From: Impatiens glandulifera
Taxonomy: Eukaryota > Streptophyta > Magnoliopsida > Ericales > Balsaminaceae
DNA length: 64,000 bases
Assembly (NCBI RefSeq): GCF_907164915.1
Contig: NC_061863.1
Coordinates: forward strand, 36,739,382-36,803,381
Reading direction: 5' to 3'
Made by a program: the position numbers and the translations under genes
Shown here: piece after piece, positions 1 to 12,855 of the stretch
Position numbering within the stretch: the first letter of the stretch is position 1
Layout of the letters: the number at the start of each line of letters is the position of its first letter
The notes under the pieces: generated by a model
Told to the model about the DNA's origin: nothing
The model's input: the letters and a program-made list of their open reading frames with translations, nothing else
Databases searched by the model: none

Positions 1-103
1 ATATGAGAACTCATATTTCCCAACATTCTCTCATCATCTTGTAGATATGAGAACTTGGTGTTCCTAAATTGAAATAGTGTGGTCATTGGTAGACATTCAT
101 TAT

Positions 104-1160
104 TTCGGAATAATTAAAACCTTGATAGACAATATCAACTTCTCATCTCAGCATAAATATCGATCATCATGACTCGGCCTTCACCTCTATCGTCAATATA
201 ATTTATCGATCGCTACGACTAGGTAATCGACGAAACACAAGATACATCACAACTAGTGGTTGTTGGTTTATTATAAATTATCTTTTCAAGTGTTACTACT
301 CCAAAGGTATCTCTCAAATTTATCCAATGAGTAGAACTTCCAAAAAGCATCGCTTTCTAGATGTTTGTAGAGTCTCTACGAACAAATACAACAACTTCTC
401 ATCTTAGCGTAAATATTGATCATCATGACTCGGCCTTCACCCCTGTCGTCAATATAATTTCTCGGTCACTACGACTAGGTAATCGACGAAACACAAGATA
501 CACTACAACTCATGGTTGTTGGTTTATTATAAATTGTCTTTGCAAGTGTTACTACTCCAAAGGTATCTCTCAAATTTATCCAATGAGTAGAACTTCAAAA
601 AAAGCATTGCTTTATAGATGTTCATAGAGTCTCTACGAACAAATACATCAACTTCTCATCTCAGCGAAAATATCGATCATCATGACTCGGCCTTCACCCC
701 TATCGTCAATATAATTTCTCGGTCGCTACGACTAGGTAATCGACGAAACACAAGATACACTACAACTCATGGTTGTTGGTTTATTATAAATTGTCTTTGC
801 AAGGTTTACTACTCCAAAGGTATCTCTCAAGTTTATCCAATGAGTAGAACTTCCAAAAAGCATCACTTTGTAGATGTTCGTAGAGTCTCTATGAACAAAT
901 ATATGAACTTCTCATCTCAGCGTAAATATCGATCATCATAACTCGGCTTTCACCCCTGTCGTTAATATCATTTCTCGATCGCTACGACTAGGTAATCGAC
1001 GAAACACAAGATACACCGCAACTCATGATTGTTGGTTTATTATAAATTGTCTTTACAAGTGTTACTACTCCAAATGTATCTCTCAAATTTATCCAATGAG
1101 TAGAACTTCCAAAAAGCATCGCTTTGTAGATGTTCGTAGAGTCTCTACGAACAAATGCAT
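104..1160. repeat. 256-bp tandem array, about 4 copies
   Basis: Four head-to-tail copies start near 104, 361, 618 and 874, with a short tail from 1130; the period is 256-257 bp. Each copy carries the block TCATCATGACTCGGCCTTCA and the junction TAGAGTCTCTACGAACAAAT. Open frames through copies 2 and 3 are a by-product of the repeat and resemble no protein. The sequence just downstream resembles the end of the 3' UTR of the Tat element at 5.6-21 kb, so the array is probably the 3' UTR satellite of a second Tat-type element cut by the window edge. Confidence 0.9.
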
Positions 1161-1501
1161 GGATGAAGAATAGTTTGTTATTGACCCTACATGGAAATAA
1201 AACACAACAAGTTTAAAAACTTATTTCTTTGAAAATAACGATATTATGATTGCATGTGTTATTACTACTTACAAGTACTTTGCAGGAGTTTTGCTAATGA
1301 TATGCATGATTTCTTAAGCACATGTTGCCAAGTAAGGTAAAGAATAACGAAAAATGCACAGCTCCAAGTTGCCTCTATCCTTCTCTAGTTTGACATTTTA
1401 CATTTTGAGTTTACGAAATTGGTGCCTATTTGATCAAGCTTGGACACACGTTTTGCAAAACAAAAATCTTTTTCTTCAAACTTTGTCCAATAGTGGAAAT
1501 C
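1161..1501. other. Probable 3' UTR tail of a second Tat-type element
   Basis: There is no gene. Positions 1420-1500 (GTGCCTATTT, CAAGCTTGGACA, TTTGTCCAA) line up in order with 16580-16655, the last stretch before the 3' LTR of the Tat element in this window. This is visual similarity, not an alignment score. Confidence 0.45.
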
Positions 1502-3500
1502 TATAGAAACCTCATTTTTATACCCTTAAAATTAAAATAAATTTGCACGGTCTAGTATAATGATTATTATATATTATTGGACCATGAGAACAAAAGTTAG
1601 AAGACAATTTTCAGAAATAGCTTAAAATGACCCTTGAAGAATAGTCCAAATGCCTATTGTAAAAAATACTCATATTTCAGATGATCCAACACCTTCAGAT
1701 TGATAGGCTTGGATAATCATGAACTTTGAGTATAATATTACTATTGTACATAATGTACAAACCACCTATTTTAGGCTTGCTTTTGCACCCCAAACACCAC
1801 TTTTCATAAAATATCAGAATTTGAGAGACCTAATACGTTCAAGTTAACTGGTTTGGAAAATTATGAATTTTGAGTATAATATTATTTTTCAATTTTGTGA
1901 AAAAGGCTTACGAAAGGAAAAAAGTCAAAACCAAGTCAAACTAGACGGGTCAAGGCTGGGTCAACGAAAGTCAACGCAAGAGCACCCGCGCGTCTAAGGT
2001 TTTTCAAATAAACGGATGACGCCACTCTGACATCAGGAGCATGCTATAATTGAAAATTGCTTAAATGCCTCTTATTTGGCATTATTTTGTTGAAGAAAAA
2101 ACAATAAGGATCTTTTAACTTTAAAAATTCACACAGATCGTTACATTTGATGGTTTTGGATGATCTTGGATGTTTTAGAAATCTTGAAGAGTCCTTACAA
2201 GTCTTATTTAAATCATGATTCGAATCAGATCTCTTAACCTCAAGAAATTGGCGATGCAATACGATAACCATAACAAGATCAAACCGAACATGCTTGCAGT
2301 TGGAAATTCATAAGTTGATCCATATTGCTTCATAATTATATTGTTACCTATGGTTGAAAAGCTAAGACAAAGCCTGTTCGAATGGCACCGATATCGAGTC
2401 TCCATTCGACAGCTAAGGTAGTCTATGCAGTCCAACAACCTGATGTAAGTACACCAACTTCAATTCTGGAGAAAACTAAACCTAAGTGTTACTTTTGAAA
2501 CTCCACCAAATGAAGCAATGGCGAGGCGATTCGGAGCTTCCTTCAAGAAATCAGATTTTTGATCTGGAGGTAGAGCTTTATTATGTTCTTCATTGCTGAT
2601 TTTGTTCATTATCTTCCAAAAGTTAGGCGCCGATAAATTGTGAGATAATTTTAAGACAACTTTCAAGCACTCAAAGTTAGGCGAATCTCTACAAGGCTGC
2701 GACATCGGGAACTATCGAAGGAAGATGAAAATAACCGAAAGAAGACTACAAACTGCAGCTACATATTTTACAGTTTTGTTATTTCTGGATTCCAAAACTT
2801 TTGAGGCGCATTCACTTTGGCCCTCAAGTATTTAGAGACTTTAAATTCTCCTTAGAACTTTAATTCTGAATTAAATTAATTAATTTGGTAACCCCTCACT
2901 TTTTGTATATGTGCAATTTGATCACTCGACTCTTTTAACATCCAATTTCAAATTATTTTGAATAATTCTGAAATGTTTTGACTGTTGGACTATTTAATCA
3001 TGTTCAATTCAGCCTTTGAACTTTATATTTGTCCAATTTTGGCTATAAATTTTAATTTCAATCATTTTGAAATTTTATAAGGCTTTTGGTTCATTTTCAC
3101 AGCAAACAACCTTGTTTCATTAATTAGAGCCTATAAATCATTTAAGAAAAAATACAAAAATTTAGGAATGATTAAAAATATTATTTTATACAAAATAATA
3201 TTTTCCCATAATTTTTAGAATCTGTTTAGAAAACGGCCTAACTTTCAAACGCTCATATCTTGGGCTTTCAATTTGTTGCAAAATTTATATATATGGTCTA
3301 GAAAATCATTTTTAGCTCCACAAAAAAATTCAGAATTTTTAGAGCAATTTTGAAAAAACACTCACATTATTAGTGTCATATCGGGAGTCATGTAGCTCCG
3401 AAAAATCTAAACTCTAGTGCAAAGTGCTCCTAAAACATATGTTTGACATGCACAAAGACTTTTAAATAAAATTTAACATCTTTGGAAAAGTTATTGATTT
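1502..3500. repeat. Candidate LTR of the second Tat-type element
   Basis: The start (TATAGAAACCTCATTTTT) resembles the Tat LTR start (TGTAGACACTCATTTTT) and sits in the equivalent position after the shared upstream block. No convincing right end or target duplication was found, so the right boundary is arbitrary. Short open frames on the minus strand at 2044-2705 have no recognisable domains. Confidence 0.35.
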
Positions 3501-4486
3501 CGGTTGTGTCATGAACGGGGCTCCAATTCCCCTCAAATCTTTAATCCACATCCCCTTACACTCATGAACTCTATCCTAATTAATATTATAGTTTGTTCTA
3601 CACTCGTGGACTTCTTTCCTACAAGGATTCATAGTTCAAACTTGGTAAACAAACATTCAAGCAACATTCAAATCTGCGAATTCACATTGTTGTCGACGAG
3701 TGTCCGAGGTGCATTCAAGATTTCATTATATCTTATTGTGTCTAAGAGAAACCTAACGAGAGTTTAGAGTCATCTCTGAACTAAGAATAAGGTTTCTTTC
3801 TAAACAGACTTAAGACATGATAATGATAATCAAGAGAATTCTAATATATTAATATCAACATTTGTCTAATTCTAATTAAAGCTTAGAATAATCTTTAAGC
3901 AATAATAGGTTAGACACAAGGATAATATATACACTAGCAAAAGAATTTTGAACTCAAAATGCAACATGTAACAAACCTTCACAAACACAATGACCGACAA
4001 TATTTGAGTAGAGAATATCCTTCAAACAGGTGCATAAGACATGGCGTTACGACCCTTTCTTGATGCGTAAACAAGCATCGGACCCTTAATCCGTGAATAT
4101 TCAGATTTTGTTTCCAATAGTTTCTTTGTAAAGTAAACTAAAGTGGTGACTCTTAAAGTCAATTAGCTATTACACTTTCATGCGTAGTGATCTAAAAATT
4201 GCATTGGCTAATCCTAAAAATCTAAGATATAGAACTCTATTTTGGTTCCTCATCTCAAAATATAGGAAAAACATCCTACATAGATAGTCTTCTTATCTAC
4301 TTTTTATGAGATTTGAAATGAAAGTAAGTCAATGGGTTCTATAAAATAACTTCTATAGAAAAAAATATTTTATAAAAAATGCACGGGTCCTGCCTATCAT
4401 AGAGAATACATACTCATTAAGAACAGATCATTTCACGTTTAAAAAGGGATAAAATTCGAATAGAAAACAGCGTACATGAAGCATAG
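3501..4486. other. Intergenic, nothing recognised
   Basis: AT-rich DNA. I see no gene, no clear repeat and no structured element. Small open frames are not protein-like. Confidence 0.5.
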
Positions 4487-4785
4487 TACATTAAATTGAC
4501 TAAAGCTACTAAAAAGGGAATATGGTTAAAAAGACTAGTTAGTGATCTAGGTTTACATCAGGATCAGGATAATGTCTTCTATGAAAGTCTAAGTACTATA
4601 AGTTTAGCCAAGAATCAGTTTCGTCATCAACGGACTAAACATATTGACGTGATTTATAATTTCTTGAGGAGGAGAAGGGGATAAAGGTGAAGAAAGTATG
4701 AGTTGCTGACAATTATGCTAATATATTCACCAAGTTGGTTCCTCATAATAAGTTTCAACATTATTTGGACTTGCTTAACTCATAA
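4487..4785 (+). pseudogene. Ty1/copia RNase H C-terminal remnant
   Basis: The frame reads KGIWLKRLVSDLG, then SLAKNQFRHQRTKHIDV, the hallmark end of copia RNase H (IWLKRLL, LAKNP.FH.RTKHIDV). After an in-frame stop near 4684 the reading continues in another frame with VADNYANIFTKLVPHNKF, the usual copia polyprotein tail, ending at TAA 4783-4785. A TGA also interrupts this tail. Reverse transcriptase and everything upstream are missing, so this is a truncated, frameshifted relic. RNase H would normally remove the RNA strand during reverse transcription. Confidence 0.85.
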
Positions 4786-4951
4786 ATTGTTAAGATGCCT
4801 TAGGGGTAATTCTAGAAGAGAGAGAATATAAAACATATAGGCATTGACTAATGCATTTGGAATATCTGAAATTGACTAATATATTTGGGTCATTTAGGAA
4901 TTGATTAATGTAACTAGGACATCTAAGAGAATTCAAGTCAATGTGGAGATT

Positions 4952-5170
4952 TGTTGAATAAACATTTGAGCTTTATTAATGAGCTTTGTATTGGTTATGT
5001 ATTTGTTAGGGTTTCAAAAACTAAATGTTATATAAATTATTGGCATAACCTAGTTTGTTATGTTATTATCTTTGTTCTGATCTTCTCAATAATATTCATT
5101 TTTTTAGGTATACGTAGTTAAGTTTTATCTTAGTGATCCACGTTAAATCTGTGTCTTTCTTTATTGTTTA
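4952..5170 (+). repeat. Copia 3' LTR remnant
   Basis: Downstream of the copia polyprotein tail, the purine-rich ATGTGGAGAT is followed by TTGTTGAATAAAC, matching the usual copia polypurine tract plus LTR start. A TATATAAAT promoter-like box lies near 5029. The right end is not defined. Confidence 0.5.
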
Positions 5171-5565
5171 CTTCATCTCTCGTATTCCATTCTAACCACC
5201 TTTTAAATAGGTTCTTTGTTACTTTTTCCATTAAATCAAATAGTTTGGATTTCATTAATTCAACTTTTTTTTGTAGATGAGGCTCTAGAACTAGTCCTCT
5301 CGCCTTTGATTTCTTTTTGAGCAATTTTAGCTTGCAAAATATTCTCATGGTCGTCGAGGGACAAATTAGAATTTCACCATATTTCCAGTCGATTCATAAA
5401 GGTAGTCTTTCAACCATTTATTTTTTTTAACTTAAATGGTCTATTAATCCAAACCCTAACTTTTTCTAAACTATTGGGAGATGATTCAAACAGCTCAATG
5501 GATAACCTTCACACGAACATGGATGTTGCCCCATGATTCATCAAAGGGCCTCGTAAAATCTATCC
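5171..5565. other. Flank of the Tat insertion, no gene called
   Basis: Several minus-strand frames here look weakly protein-like, for example NHGATSMF and NRLEIW, but stops interrupt them and no family was recognised. The Tat element inserted immediately to the right, at the ATCCT site. Confidence 0.35.
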
Positions 5566-5570
5566 ATCCT
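5566..5570. repeat. Target site duplication ATCCT (left)
   Basis: Identical to 21078-21082 on the other side of the Tat element. A five-base duplication is the normal product of Ty3/gypsy integration. Confidence 0.9.
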
Positions 5571-7559
5571 TGTAGACACTCATTTTTACCCCGCCAATTT
5601 TATAGTTTATGCTTTTAATAAATCCGAGCCTATACAAGTTTCACGAATTCATTCACGGGCTTATTGCACAATTTATTTTTATTTTAAAGACGATTATTTT
5701 TAGAACAATTGAGTTTCGAAAATAATTGATTTTGAATTCTTAATAAGTTAAGGTAGTAATTTGTCTATGTTACAACACTTAGGGAAGTTATTATACTTAG
5801 AATATTTAGGGTTTTATTTAATTAATTACATTGAGTACTTAAAATATATATTTTACAAAATATGTATTAAGTACCTTGTTAGATTAGATTGTTAGATTAG
5901 GTTTTGCAATTTTATTTTTTAAGTTAGTTAGCATTTTATTATAATTATATTTGTTCCTTAAACGTAGGAATAATTAATAATAATAAAATTGATTTCTGTA
6001 ATTGTTTGAAGAACGTGAAATCTATCCACAACCGTGAGTTAAAAAAAGATGAAGGAAGAAGTACGGTCAAAGAGAGAAAGGGAAGATTCAAAAATAAAAA
6101 AGAAGTTGCAAGAAAGAAAGATTTAACCGTGAGCATGAAGGCTTGGTCATTATTTTTTAATTAAAAATTAAAATGACCAAGTATTACATCATTATTATTA
6201 AAAGCTTAAATCCCATTAGATGAAAACTTGACATTTAGTGACATGTCAAGTGGAGATTGATCAATTATTTTAAACATTTGTAAATGTTTGAAATAGTTTT
6301 TCTTTCTAACGGTAAAGTGTGTTAAATGGGCCTTTGGGCCCTAGAGTTTCATAGTTTTGCATATAAATACCCCTCTTAACACCTCTTTTCACATTGCACG
6401 TGACATTCTTTTTCTTTTCAAGACCCCAAATTTTAATATTCAAGTGACCTTAGGCTGCCCTTTGAAATAAAAGATTTCATCCACTTGAGTCAAGAAAGCA
6501 ACCATCTTTGTAAGTTTCTTGACTTCACCTTTAGTTTTTGTCTTCATATAATAAGATTGCTTTTGGTTTTTCGATTATATAATATGATTGTATGTATGAT
6601 TATTAGCTAATTAGGTCTTTAACTTTATGTATGATTTATGTAAACATTAATAACATACTTAACATGTAAATAAAATATAACTAAAAAACAGAAAGTTTAA
6701 TGTAAATAAGAGGTTAAAAAAATTGTTTTCTTTGTACAGTTTTATTATTATTATTATTATTATTTGAATAATTAGATCTAAGATATTGAATTATAAATTA
6801 ATAAATTTTTATAAAACTTTACGGACCATTGAATTTGAAGAACCCTAAGTAAAAAATAATAAAAGAAAATTTTTTTGTACAGTTTTATTATTATATTATT
6901 ATTATTTGAATAATTAGATCTAAGATAATGTTGAATTATATATTAATAAACTTTTGTAAAACTTTAAGGGCCATTTGAATTTGAAGAACCCTAAGTAAAA
7001 AAATATAAATAAAAAAACAATTTGTTTTCTTTGTAAAGTTTTGTTTGTTTTAGTTCTCTTTTATCCTTATTTATTTTTTTTATTTTTTTTTCTCATGCAA
7101 ACCCTTTAAATTTTTAAAATGGAAAACATTCTAAAATGTAAAGCATAAGAAATTTAAAAAAGTATCCAAAATTAATTAGTAGAGACCTTAGGGGCGTTGT
7201 GGAACATAGCGTCTAAAAAACTCTTTCTCACACATAACCAAACGTCGAACTCACATCTATTAATTTCATAATTTTTGAAATTAGGTGGAGACTATCTAGT
7301 CGTGAGGTTAATTAATATTGAAAAAAAGTTAAAAAAGGCTTATGACATACTTCCATTAAAAAACTCTCAATCTCTCCCAGATTCAACGGGAAGGTAAGTT
7401 ATGGAGTTGTCTACAAAGCCTCGTTTTTAAAACTTAATTTTTTTTTAACATTAAAATTAATTCCCCTCACTTTTTCAAAATTCAAATTTTTTTTAAGAGT
7501 GTCCAAAAATTTTCAAAATAGTTGATCAAAAAATATTTTTTTTAAAAAAATCGATCACA
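5571..7559 (+). repeat. 5' LTR of the Tat element
   Basis: It starts TGTAGACACTCATTTTTACC and ends AAATCGATCACA, both repeated in the 3' LTR. A promoter-like TATAAATA lies near 6361. Between about 6731 and 7030 it holds two copies of a ~143-bp unit (each with TTTGTACAGTTTTATTATTA and GAATAATTAGATCTAAGAT) that are absent from the 3' LTR. Open frames inside are not coding. Confidence 0.92.
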
Positions 7560-7565
7560 GTGTTC

Positions 7566-7583
7566 TGGCGACTCTACTGGGGA
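7566..7583 (+). other. Primer-binding site
   Basis: TGGCGACTCTACTGGGGA begins six bases after the 5' LTR, where the minus-strand primer tRNA should pair. The TGG start complements a tRNA CCA end. In Tat/Ogre elements the primer is reported as tRNA-Arg; the tRNA identity here is inference. Confidence 0.75.
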
Positions 7584-8781
7584 CATGCGACGTTTGACTT
7601 CAAAGTAATTTTGGTCATGTATTTAAACTTTCTTACGCTTTAATTCATACTCCATGTTCACATTACTTGAATATTTGTATGAAACTTGGAGCTCCAATGT
7701 GGAGGTGTGTGGGTATACATCGTTGGATGAAGCTCACACATCTATATTTTATGTGTTAAGGGTAGTCAATGTGAATGACACCTTTAACCCTATGCCTTGA
7801 AGGCTTTTGTGTGATAGGAGAGTTGAGAAAAACAATAGGAAAAAACACGGATTAACCCTCTCTTCTTTTCAAATATCCCCTACTATTGAAAATGAGGGAT
7901 TTTGAAATAGAGGTGAGGGGGATGTCCAATTGAGAGCTCCCCTTACATCGAGAGATCCCTTTTGGGATAGTATCCTTGTCGGTGGAACAACTCTCTCTTA
8001 AGCCATTTCCAACTTTATAACAAAAAAAACCAAAAAGCCAATTCTACCAAGTCGTTGTCTCGTCTCGTCCTGTCGAGCAACAAAGCCACGTCACGAAGCC
8101 TTTTACTTGACTACTATATATGATAAATACAAGTATGGATATAAATATTTCTAGGCGCTCAATTTATCCATTCAAAGTTTTAAAATGTCATGAAACATGT
8201 GAATAATTTCGAAAGTTTGAGGATAAACTTAATAACTTTAAAGGAATAAAATCAAGGAAACCTAGAAAAGCTAGAGGAATCTAATTTAACTAGTTCTCTT
8301 TCTTTGTGTCTTTACTACTCAGATTCTAAGTGTAAGATTTAATAAAGGAAAATGCGTGAGACACAAAGACGATCAAGAGAGACGCATGAGGTGCAAAGAC
8401 GATCAAGAAAGACGAATAAACTTCAAGATTCAAAGACTTAGACTAGATTTCTTTATGCTTAAAATGTAAATCTCCTTATGAAGATACATGAGCGACATTG
8501 TAACGAAAGGATGAGGGATGCTTGTTTTCTTTTCATATTTTATTTTATGACTTGAGTTTGTGATTTTATCCATAACACTTAGGATTTAAATAAAATAACT
8601 CATTCTATTTTACTCATCCTTTTCTACATGTTATATATTGTGAATGGGTAAATTAAGCGTCTATTGCGTGTTAGGGATTATGTGCATACGAGCAACGCAT
8701 TGCTTGTTTTATTTGATAAAAGGGTTCGAATTAACTTTGTTCTCTAGAACATAACATACTCATATTCAATCATCATTTACA
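7584..8781 (+). other. Tat leader, non-coding
   Basis: A 1.2-kb stretch between primer-binding site and gag without a usable open frame. Ogre elements carry an extra ORF in this place; none is visible, so it is lost or was never present. Confidence 0.6.
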
Positions 8782-9366
8782 ATGACTAATCCACTAAGAA
8801 GGTTCAATGAGTCAGTTCATCTAAAGCTAGACGATCTTCGTGATACGCTAATACAATTGGGGCAACAGCTTGAAGACCTCACAATAGATATCAAAACTTA
8901 TGCAACAATTGAACCCCCCATACCAAAGAGCATGCAAGAATAAAGAGAAAGGGTAAGCAGGGCAATCATGGATGGTTGGAAAGCTGTAGAAAGGTCTATT
9001 CAAAACAAGATTCATGCAAGAACATCAAACTCAAGAACAAAATGCTCATCAAGAGAACCCATTTCTCCTACACAAAGTCAACAATCATCACAAGCAAGGA
9101 GTGCCACTACTACTCCACCTCGTAGAAAATTTGACGACTTGGGGATGTCAATGTCGATGGCCTTAAGGAACTTGTTGCAGAAGAAGTTGATTCAAACGTT
9201 AACACTAGAACCCGAGAGAGAAGTAATGGGCAAATTTGCAAATGAGTGGTGCGGATATCACCAGACTAGAGGGCATTCCACCGATTTCTGTTTCACTCTT
9301 AAACACAAGATTCAAGATTTGATCGACATCGAGATCATCCCAGTACCTAAGGCTAAAATCAATTGA
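8782..9366 (+). pseudogene. gag remnant of the Tat element
   Basis: The first ATG (8782) opens a frame beginning MTNPLRRFNESVHLKLDDL, broken by TAA at 8941-8943 and continuing in the same frame to the stop before 9367. The C-terminal part reads CGYHQTRGHSTDFC then FTLKHKIQDLID, the zinc-binding and linker motif at the end of Tat-lineage gag. At ~195 codons it is far shorter than a normal gag of this lineage; the central capsid region is missing. Gag would have packaged the RNA in virus-like particles. The 340 bases to the next coding block should hold the protease but are too decayed to call. Confidence 0.8.
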
Positions 9367-9706
9367 TAACGATTTAAAATGGACAATCTATTTTTCAGCT
9401 TATTTAATCCTCGATAACAATATTTTTTCTAACATTTTGAACAATGCTTTTCATAATGAAGTAATAATTTCTAATTTTACAATCGCGGACATAACATTCG
9501 AGTCAGAATTAACTTGCAACATGAAACATTACTTAGAACAACAAGAGAATTTGTCCACTGTAGAAGAAACAATTGAAATAAATCTTAACACAGAAGAATA
9601 GCCTTAAATTGTTTTAATCGGTAAAGGTTTAAATGATTTAGAATGAGAAAATTTAACTAAACTTTTAAAAACAAATAAATATTTTTTTGCATGGTCCTAT
9701 AAAGAT

Positions 9707-12700
9707 ATGACAAGTATTGATCCAGAAATCATCCATCATCCAACACTGCATACCACTTTACGAATACGCAAAACCGGTGAAGCAGAAGCTCCGAAGAATG
9801 AAGGCAGATATTGTAGACAAAATCAAGGAGGAAGTTCAGAAACAGCTCGACCAGAATTCCTCGAAGTGGTAGATTACCCAGAGTGGATTGCCAATGTAGT
9901 CCCAGTCGCAAAGAAAGATGGAAAGATCTGAGTGTGTTTAGACTATCGAGATCTCAACAAAGTAAGCACTAAAGACAGTTTTCCACTACCACACATCGAC
10001 GTGCTGGTGGATCATGTAGCAGGCCATCAATTCCTATCATTCATGGACGGATTCTCAGGCTACAACCAAGTACTAATGGCTCCAGAAGATAAGGAGAAGA
10101 CAACGTTCATCATAGAAGTCGGAACATTTTGTTATCGAGCCATGCCTTTCGGGATGAAGAACGCAAGAGAAACGTATCAACGAGCTGCCACGATGATTCT
10201 TCACGATATGATACACAAGAAAGTAGAAGTCTATGTCGACAATATGATTTTCAAATCAAAAGATCGAGAAGGGCACATCCAAAATCTTAACAAATTCTTA
10301 CAACGCATTAGGAAGTTCCAACTTTGGCTCAACCCAAAGAAGTGCACATTTGGAGTGACAGCAGGAAAGATGTTAGGCTTCTTAATCACGCAAAGAAGAA
10401 TTGAGGTTGATCCGAGCAAGATAGAAGCGATCATGACAATGCCACCTCCACGAAGCGAGAAAGAAGTGCGAGGTTTTCTAGGAAAGATCCAGTATATAAG
10501 TCGATTCATAAACAAGTTGACTATGACATGTGATCCTTTGTTTAAACTTTGAAGGAAAAATGAAAGATTCGTCTAGAATGACGCTTGTCAGAACGCATTC
10601 GAGAAGATAAAGGGATACCTCAAGGATCCTCTTATTTTGATGCCGCCAAGACCAGGCGTACCGCTAATCCTATACTTTACAGTCACGGAAAACGCAATGG
10701 ATAGTCTATTGGCCCAAGAAAACGAGGAAAAGATGGAAGTCACAGTCTACTACATAAGCAAGCGTATGACAGACTATGAACTTAATTACTCGCCAGTAGA
10801 AAAGGTGTGTTGGGCCTTAGCTTGGGTCACCAAGAGGCTAAGGCATTACATGCAAGCCCACACAGTCAAGTTAGTATCAAGACTCGATCCAATTCGTCAT
10901 TTATTCCAGAAAACGCTTTGGTCTCCGAGATTAGCTAAATGGATGATGATAATATCATAGTACGACATCGTGTACATAGTTCAGAAATCTATCAAGGGGA
11001 GCGTTGTAGCAGATTTCCTCGCAGACCAACCAATCGAAGTTGCAGACGAAGAGGAGTTAGCATTCCCAGACAACGAAGTGATGACTATTAACCCTACAAC
11101 CTGGAAGCTATTATTCGATGGAGCTTCAGGAAAACAAGGTTATGGCATCGGAATACTACTCATTGATCCTATGGGAACATAAAACCCAATCTCAGTCAAG
11201 CTCGAATATCAAGTGATGAACAATGAGGCAGAGTATGAAGCGTGCATCTCTGGCTTGAAGATTGCTCATGAAAAAGGAGCGAGACGTCTGGAGGTAGTAG
11301 GAGACTCAAATTTAGTCATTTCACAAGCTAATGGTGAAAGGCAAGTCAAAGGAGAGAACCTCAAACCCTACCATCAACACTTATCGACTCTAATGGAAAA
11401 GTTTGAACATGTAACATTCACACATGCTTTGAGAAGTCAGAATCGATTCGTGGACGCTTTGGCCACGTTAGCAGCCATGACACAAATCCTGGAAGGAATC
11501 AAAATCAAGCATTTGAAGATTTGTCATAAACAAAAATGAGACTTTGAGAAGAGGACGATTGACAACACCAAAGTGGCGCCCAAACTTTGGTTCGAACCTC
11601 TACAGAAGTACGTTGAGCATGGAGAGTATCCTTCACACTTTCAAAAGAAAAAGAGGAGAGCTCTACGCCAATACGCAACCAACTACGTGCTACTCGCAGA
11701 AAAGTTATATCGACGCTCCTTTGACGGTCAGAACATGATATGCATCGACCAACCTCAAGCATCACAGATCATGGAGAAAGTACACGCAGGAACATGTGGC
11801 CCACACATGAACGGATCAGCACTCGCTAAGAAGATCATTCGCTTTGGCTATTACTAGAAAAACATGGAACAAAAATGTGTAGAATATGTTAAGAAGTGTC
11901 ATCAATGTCAAGTTTACGCGAACTTGGAACACACCCCGGCATCTCTACTTTACAACATGACTTCACCATGGTCATTCTCGACATGGGGAATAGATATCAT
12001 CGGAAAAATTTATTCTCACGCTTCAAACGGACACGAATTCATCCTTGTAGCTATCGATTATTTCACAAAGTGGGTCGAAGCTCAATCATACAAGGTTCTC
12101 AAGTCATCACATGTTCCCAAGTTCATACGAAAGAACATCATTACACGTTATGGAGTTCTAATGCCTTGATCTCAGACAATGGTGGACACTTCCGAGGAGA
12201 AGTACTCAAAGTACTAGATGAATACAGGATTGAACACCACAAATCCTCACCTTATCGTCCTCAAACCAATGGCGCGGTAGAGGCAGCCAACAAGAACATC
12301 ATCACCATCATCAAGAAGATGACTCATACGTACAAGGATTGGCACAAGAAGCTTCCATGCGCCTTATGGGGATATAGAACAACCATTCGAACGTCAACGG
12401 GAGAAACACCATTTGCATTGGTCTACGGAATGGATGTAGTGCAACCTATCGAAATCGAAGTGCCTACTTTAAGAGTTTTACTCGAGACACAAATAGTGGA
12501 GGAAGATTGGTGTAAGTCACGGTACAATCATCTAGCCCTTATGGAAGACAAGAGGTTAGATGCATTATGTCACACGCAAGCATACCAGAGAAGATTGACT
12601 AGAGGTTTCAACAAGAAGGTGAAACCTAGGAACATTCAAGAAGGAGATCTAGTCCTAAAGAAGAACTTACGGATACTAGACCCTGGAGGGAAATTCCAAA

Positions 12701-12828
12701 CACCATGGGAAGGACCCTACCTCGTCAAGAAGGTCTTTTTAGGCGGCGCCACGAGATTGACCACCTTGGATGGAGAAGAACTCTCAGAACCCTTCAATGT
12801 CGACATGCTCAAAAGATACTTCGTCTAA
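9707..12828 (+). pseudogene. pol of the Tat element: RT, RNase H, aRNase H, integrase
   Basis: RT (about 9830-10550) shows YPEWIANVVPVAKKDGK, CLDYRDLNKVS, FMDGFSGYNQ and KKCTFGVTAGKMLGF. Its catalytic YVDD is YVDN (10232-10243). The first RNase H (10637-10960) lacks the usual TDAS motif, reading VTENA. A second, archaeal-type RNase H (11097-11500) has FDGAS, NNEAEYEA, GDSNL and RFVDAL, giving a D-E-D-D set. Integrase (11730-12828) has HAG...H, CHQC, then D (WGIDIIG), D (LISDNGG) and E (AVEAANK), and ends with a GPYLVKKV-type tail. Stops occur at 9929, 10550, 10574, 10958, 11180, 11537 and 11855. A one-base loss near 12153-12158 shifts the frame inside integrase. A block near 9775-9860 reads correctly only in another frame. 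The protein cannot be made in one piece. Confidence 0.95.
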
Positions 12829-12855
12829 AGCATGCGTGTTGAATCCCATACACTG

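Noticed and set aside
361..941. Two similar open frames of 88 and 107 codons
   Set aside because: They are the same 256-bp tandem repeat read twice and have no protein-like features.
5130..5565. Possible host gene interrupted by the Tat insertion (minus strand)
   Set aside because: Frames are broken and no domain was recognised; the right flank at 21083 does not continue a clear frame.
7584..8781. Ogre-type extra ORF before gag
   Set aside because: No open frame of useful length is visible, so the element is called Tat lineage rather than Ogre.
10231..10515. Minus-strand frame of 94 codons
   Set aside because: It is the antisense shadow of the RT domain.
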